NCBI GenBank assembly: GCA_024640955.1
Contig: JAHEDZ010000018.1
Location: 29,347 to 93,346 of the forward strand
Source: Oceanospirillaceae bacterium
GTDB lineage: Bacteria > Pseudomonadota > Gammaproteobacteria > Pseudomonadales > Balneatricaceae
Length of the DNA: 64,000 nucleotides
Reading direction: 5' to 3'
The notes under the pieces are model-generated. The model was not told the DNA's origin. It made no database searches and worked only from the letters and a program-made list of their open reading frames with translations. Below, piece after piece: positions 36,403-46,590 of the stretch (position 1 is the first letter of the stretch; each line of letters begins with the position of its first letter). The translations under genes and the position numbers were made by a program.

Positions 36403-36431
36403 TTGCAAAGGGGAGATTTAGGACCTATAGT
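36403..36431 (+). promoter_or_regulatory. sigma-70-type promoter of the mra/dcw cluster
   Basis: TTGCAA (-35, 36403-36408), 17-bp spacer, TATAGT (-10, 36426-36431). Transcription would start near 36438, just before the MraZ boxes, giving an mRNA leader of about 120 nt ahead of mraZ. This matches the known arrangement of the E. coli mra promoter. Confidence 0.75.
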
Positions 36432-36440
36432 GTCGATGTG

Positions 36441-36475
36441 TGGTAAATAGTGGGTCAAAGTGGGTCAATGTGGAT
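36441..36475 (+). promoter_or_regulatory. MraZ operator: four direct repeats with 10-bp period
   Basis: Four five-base boxes, TGGTA, TGGGT, TGGGT and TGGAT, are each separated by 5 bp. MraZ is known to bind TGGGN direct repeats with 5-bp spacers next to the mra promoter and repress its own cluster. Here the repeats sit immediately downstream of the predicted transcription start, ideal for repression. Confidence 0.85.
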
Positions 36476-36556
36476 ATTTCTTGGGGGAGATAATATCCAT
36501 AGGAGTAACACCAAAGAGTGTTCTCCAGGGTTTCACTGACAGGAGTACGTGACGAT

Positions 36557-37012
36557 ATGTTTCGTGGGGTTAATCAAATCAATCTGGACGCGAAGGGGCG
36601 CATGGCAATGCCGGCTCGCTATCGCGAGCAGATTGCTGACTGCTGCGAAAACGAACTCGTCGTCACAATCGATACCGAAGCTCGCTGTCTGCTTCTCTAT
36701 CCACTACCCGAATGGGAAGTGATCGAGAAGAAGCTTGAAGCTCTACCCAGCTTTAACCCTGCGGCGCGCCGCATCCAACGTCTCCTTATTGGTCATGCGA
36801 CTGATATTGAATTGGATGCGAGCGGCCGCCTTCTTCTACCTGCGCCGCTGCGTGACTATGCGATGCTCGACAAGAAGCTCGTAGTCATGGGGCAGGGGCG
36901 TAAGTTCGAGATCTGGAGCGAAGAGCTTTGGAACTCTCAGCGTGACAACTATCTGGCCGAGTCAGATCAGACTCAGGGATTGCCGGATGAGCTACAAACT
37001 CTCTCTCTATAG
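36557..37012 (+). CDS. mraZ: transcriptional regulator MraZ
   Basis: MraZ (151 aa) is a ring-forming DNA-binding protein with two AbrB-like halves, each with a DxxGR motif: NLDAKGRMAMPARYR and ELDASGRLLLPAPLRDY. It represses the dcw cluster. The start at ATG 36557 (AGGAG 11 bp upstream) gives the family-standard MFRGVNQINLD; an in-frame start 13 codons earlier was rejected. Confidence 0.96.
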   Translation: MFRGVNQINLDAKGRMAMPARYREQIADCCENELVVTIDTEARCLLLYPLPEWEVIEKKLEALPSFNPAARRIQRLLIGHATDIELDASGRLLLPAPLRDYAMLDKKLVVMGQGRKFEIWSEELWNSQRDNYLAESDQTQGLPDELQTLSL

Positions 37013-37023
37013 CGGGGTGCACC

Positions 37024-37962
37024 ATGAGTGAGCCTCTCAGCCACATTACTGTCCTCCTCAACGAAGCAGTCGACGCACTGGTGCATGATCCTGATGGCGT
37101 CTACGTCGATTGTACCTTCGGCCGTGGCGGTCATTCGCAGCTGATCCTTGATCGTCTAAGTGATAAAGGGCGGCTGATTGCCATCGATAAAGACCCTGAG
37201 GCGATAGCTCACGCACATCAACGTTTTGGTGATGAACCGCGTTTTCAGATTGAGCACGGCTCGTTCGCACAGTTGCAAGAATTTATGCAGGCGCGCGGCT
37301 CGGAGGGAGAGGTTGCGGGCGTCTTGATGGATTTGGGTGTGAGCTCGCCGCAGTTAGATGACCCTAATCGTGGTTTTAGCTTTCAGGCTGACGGTCCGCT
37401 TGATATGCGCATGGATACGACGCGCGGTCAGAGCGCTGCCGAGTGGATTAACAGTGCGCCTGAAGCTGAAATTGCCAATGTGCTGTTCAAATATGGCGAA
37501 GAACGTTTTGGTCGACGAATGGCCGCGGCGATTGTGCGCGAGAGAGAAAATACTCCGATTGAGACCACTGCACGTCTCTCCGCTATTGTTGCCGCTGCGA
37601 ATCCGAAGTGGGAGAAAGGTAAGAATCCTGCCACCCGCGCCTTCCAGGGTATTCGTATTCATATCAACCGCGAGCTAGAGGATGTCGAGTCTGTGCTCGA
37701 TCAGACGCTTGAAGTGCTTGCGATAGGCGGTCGAATGGCGGTTATTAGCTTCCATTCGCTTGAAGATCGCATTGTTAAACGCTTCATCCGCACTCATGTA
37801 AAAGGGGATGAGCATCTGCCGTCCGGTATTCCATTCACCAATGACATGCTGCGCATTCGCCTCAAGGCTATAGGCAAAGCGATTAAAGCAGGCGGTGATG
37901 AGCTTAAAGAAAATCCGCGTGCTCGTAGTGCGATTATGCGTATTGCGGAGAAGTTGAAATGA
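37024..37962 (+). CDS. rsmH: 16S rRNA (cytosine-1402-N4)-methyltransferase
   Basis: RsmH (MraW, 312 aa) N4-methylates C1402 of 16S rRNA, complementing RsmI. SAM-binding motif VDCTFGRGGHSQLIL (28-42), GVLMDLGVSSPQLDD, NPATRAFQGIRIHINRE and VISFHSLEDRIVK are all present. The stop overlaps the ftsL start (ATGA). Confidence 0.97.
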   Translation: MSEPLSHITVLLNEAVDALVHDPDGVYVDCTFGRGGHSQLILDRLSDKGRLIAIDKDPEAIAHAHQRFGDEPRFQIEHGSFAQLQEFMQARGSEGEVAGVLMDLGVSSPQLDDPNRGFSFQADGPLDMRMDTTRGQSAAEWINSAPEAEIANVLFKYGEERFGRRMAAAIVRERENTPIETTARLSAIVAAANPKWEKGKNPATRAFQGIRIHINRELEDVESVLDQTLEVLAIGGRMAVISFHSLEDRIVKRFIRTHVKGDEHLPSGIPFTNDMLRIRLKAIGKAIKAGGDELKENPRARSAIMRIAEKLK

Positions 37963-38315
37963 ACCTGTCGCTGCCGAAGTTTGAACTAGCGCCGGCAAAG
38001 GTCTCACGTAAAGAGGCACCGCTGCTTTCGCTTGCGCAGATATTCGAACAGTTGCTGGCGCTCACGTTGCTCGTGCTGCTGGTGATTGGCTCTGCGCTGG
38101 CGGTTATCTACACCTCTTATGAGTACCGCCGCCTGTTTCATCAGCAACAGACGCTGGTGCGCGAGAGTGATAACTACCGTATTGAGTGGGGTCAGTTGCT
38201 GCTCGAGCAGAGCGCTTGGGGTTCTAACTCACGTGTAGAGAAACTGGCTTCTGAAAATATCGATATGCGGGCGCCGGACCCTAAAGAGATTAGGTTGATT
38301 CGCCATGAAAGATGA
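37959..38315 (+). CDS. ftsL: cell division protein FtsL
   Basis: A 118-aa bitopic protein with a cytoplasmic tail, one membrane helix (about residues 28-48) and a periplasmic leucine-zipper-like coiled coil (RRLFHQQQTLVRESDNYRIEW). It joins FtsB and FtsQ and activates FtsWI. It shares little sequence with distant homologues, so the assignment rests on position between rsmH and ftsI, topology and ASENIDMRAPDPKEI near the C-terminus, which is typical. It overlaps both neighbours. Confidence 0.93.
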   Translation: MNLSLPKFELAPAKVSRKEAPLLSLAQIFEQLLALTLLVLLVIGSALAVIYTSYEYRRLFHQQQTLVRESDNYRIEWGQLLLEQSAWGSNSRVEKLASENIDMRAPDPKEIRLIRHER

Positions 38316-40014
38316 GCAGTTTGTGCAGATACACGCTGCCGGTAGCTGGCGGCTCTGGATTGTTGGTTTTCTGCTGGTGCTGGTCTCTGGTGGTATCCTC
38401 TTCAAGATGGTGTCGCTCTACACCTCCGAGCAGGCGTTTCTACAGAAGCAGGGTGATGCCCGTTCCCTTCGTACACGATTAACCCCTGCTCACCGTGGTC
38501 TGATTACAGATCGGAATGGCGAGCCGCTAGCGGTCAGCGCTCCAGTAGCGACCATCTGGGCGGACCCTAAAGAGACTGATCTGCAAAATCCGAACATCGC
38601 TTTGATGGCGCGTCTGCTAGATCTGAGCCCGCAAGAGCTCTTAGGCGACCTGAAATCAGACCCTAAACGCCGCTTCCTCTATATCAAGCGTCAGGTTACG
38701 CCAGAAGTTGCGCAACGTATCGATGAGCTTGATATTCGGGGCATCCATGTTGATCAGTCCTTCAAACGCTTCTACCCGGCGGCAGAGGTGACTACCCATC
38801 TAGTTGGGTTCACTGATGTTGATGGCGAAGGGCAGGAGGGGCTCGAACTCGCCTTTAATGAAATCCTACGTGGTGATCCGGGCCGCTCTCTGGTGTTGCA
38901 GGATCGTAAAGGCCGCACCGTTAAGCATCTGCAGAACCTGCAGGAGGCGATGCCTGGTGAAGATTTGGCGTTGAGTATTGATCTGAGGCTGCAGTACCTG
39001 GCTTATCGTGAGCTCAAAGATGCGGTGCAGACGCACAAAGCTGACTCGGCTTCGGCTGTTATTCTTGATGCGCAGACGGGTGAAGTTTTAGCAATGGTCA
39101 ATCAGCCATCTTACAACCCTAACGATCGCTCTAAGCTGACCACTGATGCACTGCGCAATCGCGCGATGACCGATACCTTTGAGCCGGGGTCAACCATGAA
39201 GCCCATTACGGTCGCGGCAGCGTTGATGAGCGGTGACTATCAGGTTGAGGACGTGGTAGATACTTCGCCGGGTTATATCCGAGTGCGCGGCGCCTCAATT
39301 CGCGATCACCGCAACTACGGTGAGTTGGATATTACCGGCATTATTACCAAGTCGAGCAATGTAGGTGTGGTGAAGCTGTCGCGCTCAATGGAGCATGACT
39401 CGGTACGAAGTCTAATGGCGAACCTCGGTCTGGGGCGGGCTACTAGCACTGGCTTCCCGGGTGAGCGAACCGGTGTCTTACCCTATCTGAGTGAGCGCCA
39501 AGAGGTTGAACAGGCCACCCTCTCCTACGGCTATGGTTTGTCGGTCACGCCATTGCAGCTTGCCCAGAGCTATCTCCCCTTTGCCAATGGTGGCCGGCTC
39601 TTGCCGGTTTCTTTGTATAAACAGTCTGAGTCCCCAATTGGCGAGCGCGTGATGCCGAGAGATGTGGCTAACTCCGTTTTACAGATGATGGAAACGGTGA
39701 TTTCGCCCCAGGGCACTGCACGCAAAGCCGCGGTGACGGGCTACCGTGTTGGTGGCAAAACTGGTACGGCGCACAAGGCCGTGGCAGGAGGGTATGACGA
39801 CGACGCCTACATCTCTGTGTTTGCCGGTGTGGCGCCGATTAGTAACCCACGCATCATCATGGCCGTGATGGTAGATAACCCCAAGGGACAGGAGTACTAC
39901 GGTGGTGAAGTGGCAGCTCCGGTTTTTGCTCGAGTGATGGGAGGGGTACTGCGCTTGATGAATGTTCCGCCTGATAATTGGGAGGAGTCCGAGTTGCAGG
40001 TGGTCTCAAAATGA
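38305..40014 (+). CDS. ftsI: peptidoglycan transpeptidase FtsI (PBP3)
   Basis: FtsI (569 aa) crosslinks septal peptidoglycan. It has a short cytoplasmic tail, a membrane helix at about 16-36, the RGLITDRNGEPLAVS pedestal motif, and the transpeptidase triad SxxK (S296-TMK299), SxN (S350-SN) and KTG (484-486). The start overlaps ftsL by 11 bp and the stop overlaps the murE start (ATGA). Confidence 0.98.
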   Translation: MKDEQFVQIHAAGSWRLWIVGFLLVLVSGGILFKMVSLYTSEQAFLQKQGDARSLRTRLTPAHRGLITDRNGEPLAVSAPVATIWADPKETDLQNPNIALMARLLDLSPQELLGDLKSDPKRRFLYIKRQVTPEVAQRIDELDIRGIHVDQSFKRFYPAAEVTTHLVGFTDVDGEGQEGLELAFNEILRGDPGRSLVLQDRKGRTVKHLQNLQEAMPGEDLALSIDLRLQYLAYRELKDAVQTHKADSASAVILDAQTGEVLAMVNQPSYNPNDRSKLTTDALRNRAMTDTFEPGSTMKPITVAAALMSGDYQVEDVVDTSPGYIRVRGASIRDHRNYGELDITGIITKSSNVGVVKLSRSMEHDSVRSLMANLGLGRATSTGFPGERTGVLPYLSERQEVEQATLSYGYGLSVTPLQLAQSYLPFANGGRLLPVSLYKQSESPIGERVMPRDVANSVLQMMETVISPQGTARKAAVTGYRVGGKTGTAHKAVAGGYDDDAYISVFAGVAPISNPRIIMAVMVDNPKGQEYYGGEVAAPVFARVMGGVLRLMNVPPDNWEESELQVVSK

Positions 40015-41504
40015 GCGAATTGAGTCTGCGCTGGACGCTGTCCGAGCTGCTGCCTGATCTCGGTTGTCTCGATACCACAGAAGTGACCGGGCTGACACAG
40101 GATAGCCGCAGAGTGAAGGCGGGTGACCTTTTCGTGGCGCGCGCCGGGCTGCAGGTGGATGGCGCCCAGTTTGCTATTGAAGCGGTACAGAAAGGGGCGG
40201 TAGCGATTCTGCTGGAGACCGATCAAACACCACCGGAGTACCTTGCATCTATTCTTCATGTGCCGGTAATTAGTTGGTCCCCAGAGCGTCTGAGCTTGGG
40301 TGCGCTGGCTGATCGCTTCTATCAGTCACCAAGTCGAAAGTTGAGGGTGGTGGGTATTACGGGTACCAACGGCAAGACCTCGTCCGCGCACTTTTGTTCT
40401 CAGGTCTGTAACTCCCTTGGTCGTCGCACGGCAATGATCGGTACCCTCGGTAATGGTTTTCTCGACAACTTAGAGAGTACGACGCACACCACGCCCGACT
40501 CCGTGACTCTGCATCGTATGATTGCTGAATACGAGCTACAGGGCGCAGAGATGGTGGTAATGGAGGTATCTAGCCACGCAATTGATCAGGGACGGATCGA
40601 CGGAATTGATTTTGACGTGGTGGGTTACACCAATTTGACTCGAGATCATCTGGATTACCATGGCAGTGAAGAGGCCTATGCCGCCGCCAAGGCACGCCTG
40701 TTTACCAACTTCAATGTAGGGCGTCAGGTACTAAATGCTGATAACCTGCGCCCAGCTGCTATCCTCTGCACGCCCGCCGCCGGTGTTGATCGCATCGGTT
40801 TCTCGCTCTCAGATCAGACTCAGGTTGTAGCGCTGATCTCAAAATCTCTGCGCACCAGTGGAATGGATCTTGTGATCAAGCTTGGTGCAAACAAGCTTAA
40901 GCTCGAACTGCCGCTTCTTGGCGATTTCAACATCTCCAATCTGCTCTTAGTGACGGGGCTGTTACATCAATTGGGATTCAGTGCTGATCAGTTAGAGCCG
41001 GCGTTGAACCAACTTCAGCCGGTTGAAGGGCGAATGCAGCGGCTGGCAAACAGAGAAGGGCCCGTGGTTCTGGTGGATTATGCTCACACGCCAGACGCCC
41101 TGATTAAAGCACTGAGCGCCTGTCGAGCGCATATGTCAGAAGGCCGTTTAGCGGTGCTCTTTGGCTGTGGCGGTGATCGCGATAGGGGTAAACGTCCCCT
41201 GATGGCTGCTGCCGCGGAGCAGGGTGCTGACCTTGTTTGGCTGACCAGTGACAATCCACGCACTGAGCATCCTGAGCAGATTATTAGCGATGCTCTGGCA
41301 GGTTTCACTGACAATGTTCAGCTCGTTACCGAAGCGGATCGGGGGCAGGCAATAGCCTCGATTATCGAGGCTACTGGCGCCGGTGACATTGTCTTGCTCG
41401 CTGGCAAAGGTCACGAAACCTATCAAGAAATCAATGGTGAACGTCTCCCGTTCTCCGATGCTGAAGTCGCGATGGATGCACTGCGAGCGGGAGGCTATCT
41501 ATGA
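40011..41504 (+). CDS. murE: UDP-MurNAc-tripeptide synthetase MurE (meso-diaminopimelate-adding)
   Basis: MurE (497 aa from ATG 40011) adds the third amino acid of the stem peptide. ATP loop GITGTNGKTSSAHF, MEVSSHAIDQGR and the specificity motif DNPR (in TSDNPRTEHP) show it uses meso-diaminopimelate, as expected for a Gram-negative. It overlaps both ftsI and murF (ATGA). An in-frame start 11 codons upstream lies inside ftsI and was not used. Confidence 0.98.
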   Translation: MSELSLRWTLSELLPDLGCLDTTEVTGLTQDSRRVKAGDLFVARAGLQVDGAQFAIEAVQKGAVAILLETDQTPPEYLASILHVPVISWSPERLSLGALADRFYQSPSRKLRVVGITGTNGKTSSAHFCSQVCNSLGRRTAMIGTLGNGFLDNLESTTHTTPDSVTLHRMIAEYELQGAEMVVMEVSSHAIDQGRIDGIDFDVVGYTNLTRDHLDYHGSEEAYAAAKARLFTNFNVGRQVLNADNLRPAAILCTPAAGVDRIGFSLSDQTQVVALISKSLRTSGMDLVIKLGANKLKLELPLLGDFNISNLLLVTGLLHQLGFSADQLEPALNQLQPVEGRMQRLANREGPVVLVDYAHTPDALIKALSACRAHMSEGRLAVLFGCGGDRDRGKRPLMAAAAEQGADLVWLTSDNPRTEHPEQIISDALAGFTDNVQLVTEADRGQAIASIIEATGAGDIVLLAGKGHETYQEINGERLPFSDAEVAMDALRAGGYL

Positions 41505-42865
41505 TGAGTTCATACCTGCTGTCGGAACTAGCTCAAGCCTGCGGTGCCAAACTTGTGGGTTCTGACAAAACCGTCTCGGCGATCACGACCGATAGCCGCG
41601 AAGCAGGTGAGGGCACCCTATTTGTCACGTTGAAAGGCGAGCGCTTCGACGCACATCAATTTGTTGCTCAGGTTGCCCAAGCAGGCGCCGTTGGTGCGTT
41701 GGTTTCAGAGCCGCAAGATGCTCCGATTGCACAGCTCGTAGTTGATGATCGGCTCAAAGCGCTGGGTGATCTGGGACGTTTTAATCGTGAACAGTTTGGC
41801 GGCAATGTAGTGGCGGTAACCGGCTCTGCTGGCAAGACGACAGTGAAGGAGATGCTGGCAGTTATGTTCGCGGTTCGTGCTCCAACACTGGCCACAAAAG
41901 GCAACTTGAACAACGAAATTGGTGCGCCATTGACGTTGCTTGAGCTCTCACCAGAACATCAGTATGCGGTTATTGAACTGGGCGCTAGTGGTGTCGGCGA
42001 AATTGCTCGCACCGTTGCGATGACCCAGCCCGACGTGGCTATTTTGAATAATGCTATGGAGGCTCATGTTGAGGGCTTTGGTAGCTTGGAAAACATCGTC
42101 CAAGCCAAGTCCGAAATATATGAGGGTCTGCATGCCGACGGTGTAGGAGTCGTAAATCTGGACGATCCCGCTGCAGATCTTTGGGCAGCGAAGCTTGCCA
42201 AACTACAGCGCAGAGCAATCACCTTTGGAACCCACGCAGCCGCAGATGTCCGTGCCGAAGCGCTAGTTCAGCGTGGCGATGGCTGTTTCAATTTCCGCCT
42301 ACGCGTTCGTGGTGAGAGCTACCCACTATTTCTCAATGTGATGGGACGTCACATGGTACTTAATGCCCTAGCCGCTATCGCCGCCTGGGTAGCGTTGGAG
42401 CTACCGGTAGAACGCGCAGTTAGAGCTCTCTCAGAGTATCGCGGTTTCAAAGGTCGTCTGCAGACGCACCAGATTACACCTAAATTGCAACTGATTGACG
42501 ACAGCTACAACGCTAACCCCGGCTCTATGCGGGCAGCCGTTGATGTGCTCAGCTCACTCCCCGGCCATCATACGTTGGTGCTCGGTGCAATGGCGGAGCT
42601 CGGAGAGAGCGAGCGCGAGCAGCACAGAGAGCTGGGGAATTACATCGCGAAAGCGGGTATTCATACGTTGATCGCTACCGGCGAGCTGATGCGAGAGACC
42701 GTAGAAACAGCATCGGATGACGGTGTTGAAGCTCACTTCTGTGCCGGTTTTGATGAGGTTATGACGGCACTTTCTACTATCCCTGAAGGTGCAATTTTGG
42801 TTAAAGGTTCACGCAGTGCAGCTATGGATAAGGTTGTCACCGCTTTGTTTGAGAGGAAAGCCTAG
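41501..42865 (+). CDS. murF: UDP-MurNAc-pentapeptide synthetase MurF
   Basis: MurF (454 aa) adds D-Ala-D-Ala to the UDP-MurNAc-tripeptide. The ATP loop is [14 protein letters not shown], with [16 protein letters not shown] and [18 protein letters not shown] (the MurF signature). Two adjacent ATG codons occur at the start, and either may be used. It overlaps murE by 4 bp. Confidence 0.98.
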   Translation: MMSSYLLSELAQACGAKLVGSDKTVSAITTDSREAGEGTLFVTLKGERFDAHQFVAQVAQAGAVGALVSEPQDAPIAQLVVDDRLKALGDLGRFNREQFGGNVVAVTGSAGKTTVKEMLAVMFAVRAPTLATKGNLNNEIGAPLTLLELSPEHQYAVIELGASGVGEIARTVAMTQPDVAILNNAMEAHVEGFGSLENIVQAKSEIYEGLHADGVGVVNLDDPAADLWAAKLAKLQRRAITFGTHAAADVRAEALVQRGDGCFNFRLRVRGESYPLFLNVMGRHMVLNALAAIAAWVALELPVERAVRALSEYRGFKGRLQTHQITPKLQLIDDSYNANPGSMRAAVDVLSSLPGHHTLVLGAMAELGESEREQHRELGNYIAKAGIHTLIATGELMRETVETASDDGVEAHFCAGFDEVMTALSTIPEGAILVKGSRSAAMDKVVTALFERKA

Positions 42866-42866
42866 C

Positions 42867-43949
42867 ATGTTGCTGTTTTTTGCAGACTGGTTGGCGGATC
42901 ACTTTAGTGCGTTCAATGTTTTTCGCTACCTAACGATGCGCGGAATCATGGGGATCCTCACGGCACTGGCAATTTCGCTGTTGATTGGTCCTAAATTGAT
43001 CCGAAAGCTGCAGGTGAAACAGATAGGTCAAGCTGTGCGTCAGGATGGTCCTGAGTCGCACTTGAGTAAAGCCGGTACACCAACAATGGGTGGTGGCCTG
43101 ATTCTATTGGCGATCGCAATCAGCACGCTACTCTGGAGCGATCTGACCAACGCCTATGTCTGGATTACGCTCGGTGTGACTGCGATCTTTGGTGCCGTTG
43201 GTTGGGTTGATGACTGGCGTAAAGTAGTTGAAAAGGATTCGCGAGGACTGCCTGCGCGCTGGAAATACTTCTGGCAGTCGATCGGCGGTATCGCCGCTGC
43301 TATTGCGCTCTATATGTTGGCCAGTGAATCTGTGCACACTGATCTGCTGATTCCCTATCTCAAAGATACAGCGCTGCCGTTGGGTTTGTTGTTCATCCCC
43401 TTTGTCTACTTCGTCATTGTTGGTACTTCGAACGCCGTTAACCTGACTGATGGCCTCGACGGGCTTGCGATTATGCCCACTGTAATGGTGGCCGGCGCAC
43501 TGGCGGTGTTCGCTTACCTAAGCGGCAATGTGAACTTCTCGAGCTACCTGGATATCCCTTACGTAGCGGGTTCGGGTGAGTTGATTATCTTCTTAGGCTC
43601 AATCATCGGTGCTGGACTTGGTTTCCTCTGGTTTAACACCTACCCCGCTCAGGTCTTTATGGGTGATGTAGGTGCGCTGGCGCTTGGCGCAGCTTTGGGC
43701 GTGGTTGCGGTTATTGTTCGCCAGGAGCTGGTGCTCTTCATTATGGGCGGAATCTTTGTGTTGGAGACGGTCTCGGTGATGCTGCAGGTTGGCTCGTTCA
43801 AGCTCACGGGTCGTCGCATCTTTCGGATGGCGCCGATACATCACCATTTCGAGCTAAAAGGTTGGCCAGAACCGCGCGTGATTGTGCGCTTCTGGATCAT
43901 CAGTTTCATCCTGGTGCTGGTCGGTTTGGCCTCACTGAAACTGCGTTAA
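42867..43949 (+). CDS. mraY: phospho-MurNAc-pentapeptide translocase MraY
   Basis: MraY (360 aa, about ten membrane helices) makes lipid I from UDP-MurNAc-pentapeptide and undecaprenyl phosphate. Motifs: [26 protein letters not shown] with the catalytic Asp pair, [10 protein letters not shown], and [13 protein letters not shown]. The start at 42867, with GAGAGGAAAG upstream, directly follows the murF stop. Confidence 0.98.
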   Translation: MLLFFADWLADHFSAFNVFRYLTMRGIMGILTALAISLLIGPKLIRKLQVKQIGQAVRQDGPESHLSKAGTPTMGGGLILLAIAISTLLWSDLTNAYVWITLGVTAIFGAVGWVDDWRKVVEKDSRGLPARWKYFWQSIGGIAAAIALYMLASESVHTDLLIPYLKDTALPLGLLFIPFVYFVIVGTSNAVNLTDGLDGLAIMPTVMVAGALAVFAYLSGNVNFSSYLDIPYVAGSGELIIFLGSIIGAGLGFLWFNTYPAQVFMGDVGALALGAALGVVAVIVRQELVLFIMGGIFVLETVSVMLQVGSFKLTGRRIFRMAPIHHHFELKGWPEPRVIVRFWIISFILVLVGLASLKLR

Positions 43950-43966
43950 TAGGTTAGGGAAAAGTA

Positions 43967-45316
43967 GTGGCGCTTATCACTAGCGATCAATTCAGAATCA
44001 TTATTGGAGTCGGACAGACCGGCCTCAGTGTGGCGCGCTACCTTGCGGGTCGCGGGTTGGCCTTTGCTGCCTGCGATACCCGTGACTCGGGCACTGCAAT
44101 CGATCGTTTTCGCCAGGAATTTCCTGAAGTTGAGTTGCGCACCGGCGAGCTCGACGGAGATTGGCTCGCACGTGCGACTGAACTGGTCCTCAGCCCGGGG
44201 GTCGCTAAGTCGAATCCTGCAATTCTGAGCGCTCAGGGCCGCGGAGCGCGCTTGTTGGGTGATATCGATCTCTTTGCGCGCGAAATCAATGCCCCGGTTG
44301 TTGCAATCACCGGGTCCAACGGCAAGACGACAGTAACGACGCTGGTGGGCCAGATGGCGGCGGATGCCGGTGTGAACGTTGCAGTGGGTGGCAATATTGG
44401 TGTACCGGTTCTGGATCTAATCGACGCTGAGGTTGAACTCTATGTGTTGGAACTATCGAGCTTTCAGTTGGAGACCTGCTCGGAACTGCGCCCGCGTGTC
44501 GCTACCGTATTGAATCTTTCAGCTGATCATATGGATCGCTACGCCAATATGCTGGAGTACCACCAGGCCAAGCACCGTATCTACCGCCGAGCACAGGTCG
44601 CTGTTTTCAACCGCGATGATTCCCTCAGTCGTCCATTGGTGGCGAAGGATGTAACGCAGATGAGCTTCGGTTTGGGCGCGCCTGATCTGGGCCACTACGG
44701 CTTACTACGCTCTGAGTCTGGAGCGGTTTTGGCGAAAGGGGCTCAGACACTGCTAAGCACTGACCATCTGAAAATTCGCGGAGAGCACAACCTTGTCAAT
44801 GCCCTAGCTGCATTAGCCTTGGGTGAAGCGGTTCACTTGCCGCTCGACTCAATGGTTCAGACGTTGAGCCAATTCGCGGGACTGCCGCACCGCTGTCAGT
44901 GGGTGCGCGACCATAACGGAATCGCTTGGTTTAACGACTCTAAAGGTACCAACGTGGGGGCAACCCTTGCAGCTATCAATGGTCTCAGCGCAACCCAGGT
45001 GGGTGATGCCAAAGTTGTTTTGATTGCTGGCGGGCAGGGCAAAGGTCAGAGTTTTGCTGAACTGAAAACACCACTGGCCAAAAGCGCGCGTGCAGTTATT
45101 CTGATCGGCGAAGATGCGCAGAAGATCGGCGCAGAGATTGATCACCAAAACACTGATTATGTTCTGAGCATGGAGGATGCAGTCGCTGTGGCCAAGTCCT
45201 GTGCACTGCCAGGGGACCTTGTGCTTCTTTCACCCGCTTGTGCCAGCTTCGATATGTTTAGTGGCTACGAGGCGCGCGGTGATCGGTTCGTTGAGTTGGT
45301 GGAGGCGCTGGCATGA
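43967..45316 (+). CDS. murD: UDP-MurNAc-L-alanine:D-glutamate ligase MurD
   Basis: MurD (449 aa, GTG start) adds D-glutamate. It has IGVGQTGLSVARYLAGRG at the N-terminus, ATP loop ITGSNGKTTVTTLVG, LELSSFQLETC and NDSKGTNVGATLAA. The stop overlaps the ftsW ATG. Length and motif order are normal. Confidence 0.97.
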   Translation: MALITSDQFRIIIGVGQTGLSVARYLAGRGLAFAACDTRDSGTAIDRFRQEFPEVELRTGELDGDWLARATELVLSPGVAKSNPAILSAQGRGARLLGDIDLFAREINAPVVAITGSNGKTTVTTLVGQMAADAGVNVAVGGNIGVPVLDLIDAEVELYVLELSSFQLETCSELRPRVATVLNLSADHMDRYANMLEYHQAKHRIYRRAQVAVFNRDDSLSRPLVAKDVTQMSFGLGAPDLGHYGLLRSESGAVLAKGAQTLLSTDHLKIRGEHNLVNALAALALGEAVHLPLDSMVQTLSQFAGLPHRCQWVRDHNGIAWFNDSKGTNVGATLAAINGLSATQVGDAKVVLIAGGQGKGQSFAELKTPLAKSARAVILIGEDAQKIGAEIDHQNTDYVLSMEDAVAVAKSCALPGDLVLLSPACASFDMFSGYEARGDRFVELVEALA

Positions 45317-46590
45317 AGATGAATCTGAATGTGCCCAAAGTGCCTCTTTCAAAACTCAGAGCACCTGCTGAACCGGCCTTGATGCGCCTGCCTAAAGGAA
45401 CGCTACCCTTTGATGGCCTGATGATCGCTAGCATGCTGGCGCTCATGTTGACCGGCTTTGTGATGATCTCATCAGCCTCAATGGATGTGGCGGCGGATAA
45501 CTTCGGCGGTCCTTTCTTCTTCATTTTCCGTCACGGACTATTCGTATTGATGTCGCTGCTGGCGTTCTCAATGCTAGTGCGCATACCTATGCATGTGTGG
45601 GAGCGTTTCTCGGTCTGGCTACTCTTCATTGGTCTTTTCTTGCTTGTGATTGTGCTGATTCCCGGAATCGGCCGTGAAGTTAACGGCTCGCGTCGCTGGA
45701 TAGGTTTGGGGAGTTTCAACCTGCAGGCCTCAGAGATCGCCAAGCTCTGTATGGTGATGTTTATCTCGGGCTATCTGGTGCGCCGTCTGCACGAAGTGCG
45801 TTCAACCTGGAAGGGAGTGATTAAGCCCGCGGTACCGCTCGCCTTCTATGTATTTGCCCTCTATTTGGAGCCCGACTACGGCGCAATCGTAATCACCACA
45901 GCGACGGTAATGGGGATGATCTTCCTGGGTGGTATGAAGCCGCTGCAGCTCGTAACTCTTGTAACCACTGTGAGTGGTCTGGTGGGTGCGATGGCGCTGG
46001 CTCAGCCTTATCGTTTGGCGCGTCTTAAATCCTTTGCTGACCCCTGGGCTGATCCCTACGGTGCTGGTTACCAGTTGTCTCAAGCTCAGATCGCCTTTGG
46101 GCGTGGCGATTGGTTTGGAGCGGGGCTAGGGAACTCAGTACAAAAGCTCTTCTATCTGCCGGAAGCGCATACGGACTTTGTCTACTCCGTGTTAGCTGAA
46201 GAGTTGGGCCTAATCGGAGCTCTGGCGATTGTGGCGCTCTACTGCATTCTGATTGCTCGCATCTTCTTGATCGGTCGCCAGGCTGAGCGCCAGCGCAAGT
46301 TTTTTATGTCATACGTGGCTTACGGTTTCGGCTTCATTCTGGCGGGGCAGGCGCTAATCAATATTGGTGTGAACGTCGGGGCGCTGCCGACCAAGGGTCT
46401 CACGCTACCGTTGATAAGTTATGGCGGTTCATCACTACTGGTTTGTGCCGGCATGATCGCCATGGTGCAGCGTATTGATCTTGAACTCAAACGTGAGCGC
46501 TTGGGCATCAAAACCAAGCCGGGTTTCTTTAGCCGACTGCTACATCGATTTAGTAGCAACTCTGCAACAAGTCAGGGGAGTGCAGCGTGA
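45313..46590 (+). CDS. ftsW: septal peptidoglycan glycosyltransferase FtsW
   Basis: FtsW (425 aa) is a SEDS polymerase with about ten membrane helices and acts with FtsI. Visible motifs: GREVNGSRRWIGLGSFNLQASEIAKL, LEPDYGAIVI (containing the catalytic Asp of the PDxG motif), EAHTDFVYSVLAEELG and PLISYGGSS. Overlaps murD and murG. In organisms with FtsA, FtsA helps activate FtsW; that partner is missing from this cluster. Confidence 0.97.
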   Translation: MKMNLNVPKVPLSKLRAPAEPALMRLPKGTLPFDGLMIASMLALMLTGFVMISSASMDVAADNFGGPFFFIFRHGLFVLMSLLAFSMLVRIPMHVWERFSVWLLFIGLFLLVIVLIPGIGREVNGSRRWIGLGSFNLQASEIAKLCMVMFISGYLVRRLHEVRSTWKGVIKPAVPLAFYVFALYLEPDYGAIVITTATVMGMIFLGGMKPLQLVTLVTTVSGLVGAMALAQPYRLARLKSFADPWADPYGAGYQLSQAQIAFGRGDWFGAGLGNSVQKLFYLPEAHTDFVYSVLAEELGLIGALAIVALYCILIARIFLIGRQAERQRKFFMSYVAYGFGFILAGQALINIGVNVGALPTKGLTLPLISYGGSSLLVCAGMIAMVQRIDLELKRERLGIKTKPGFFSRLLHRFSSNSATSQGSAA

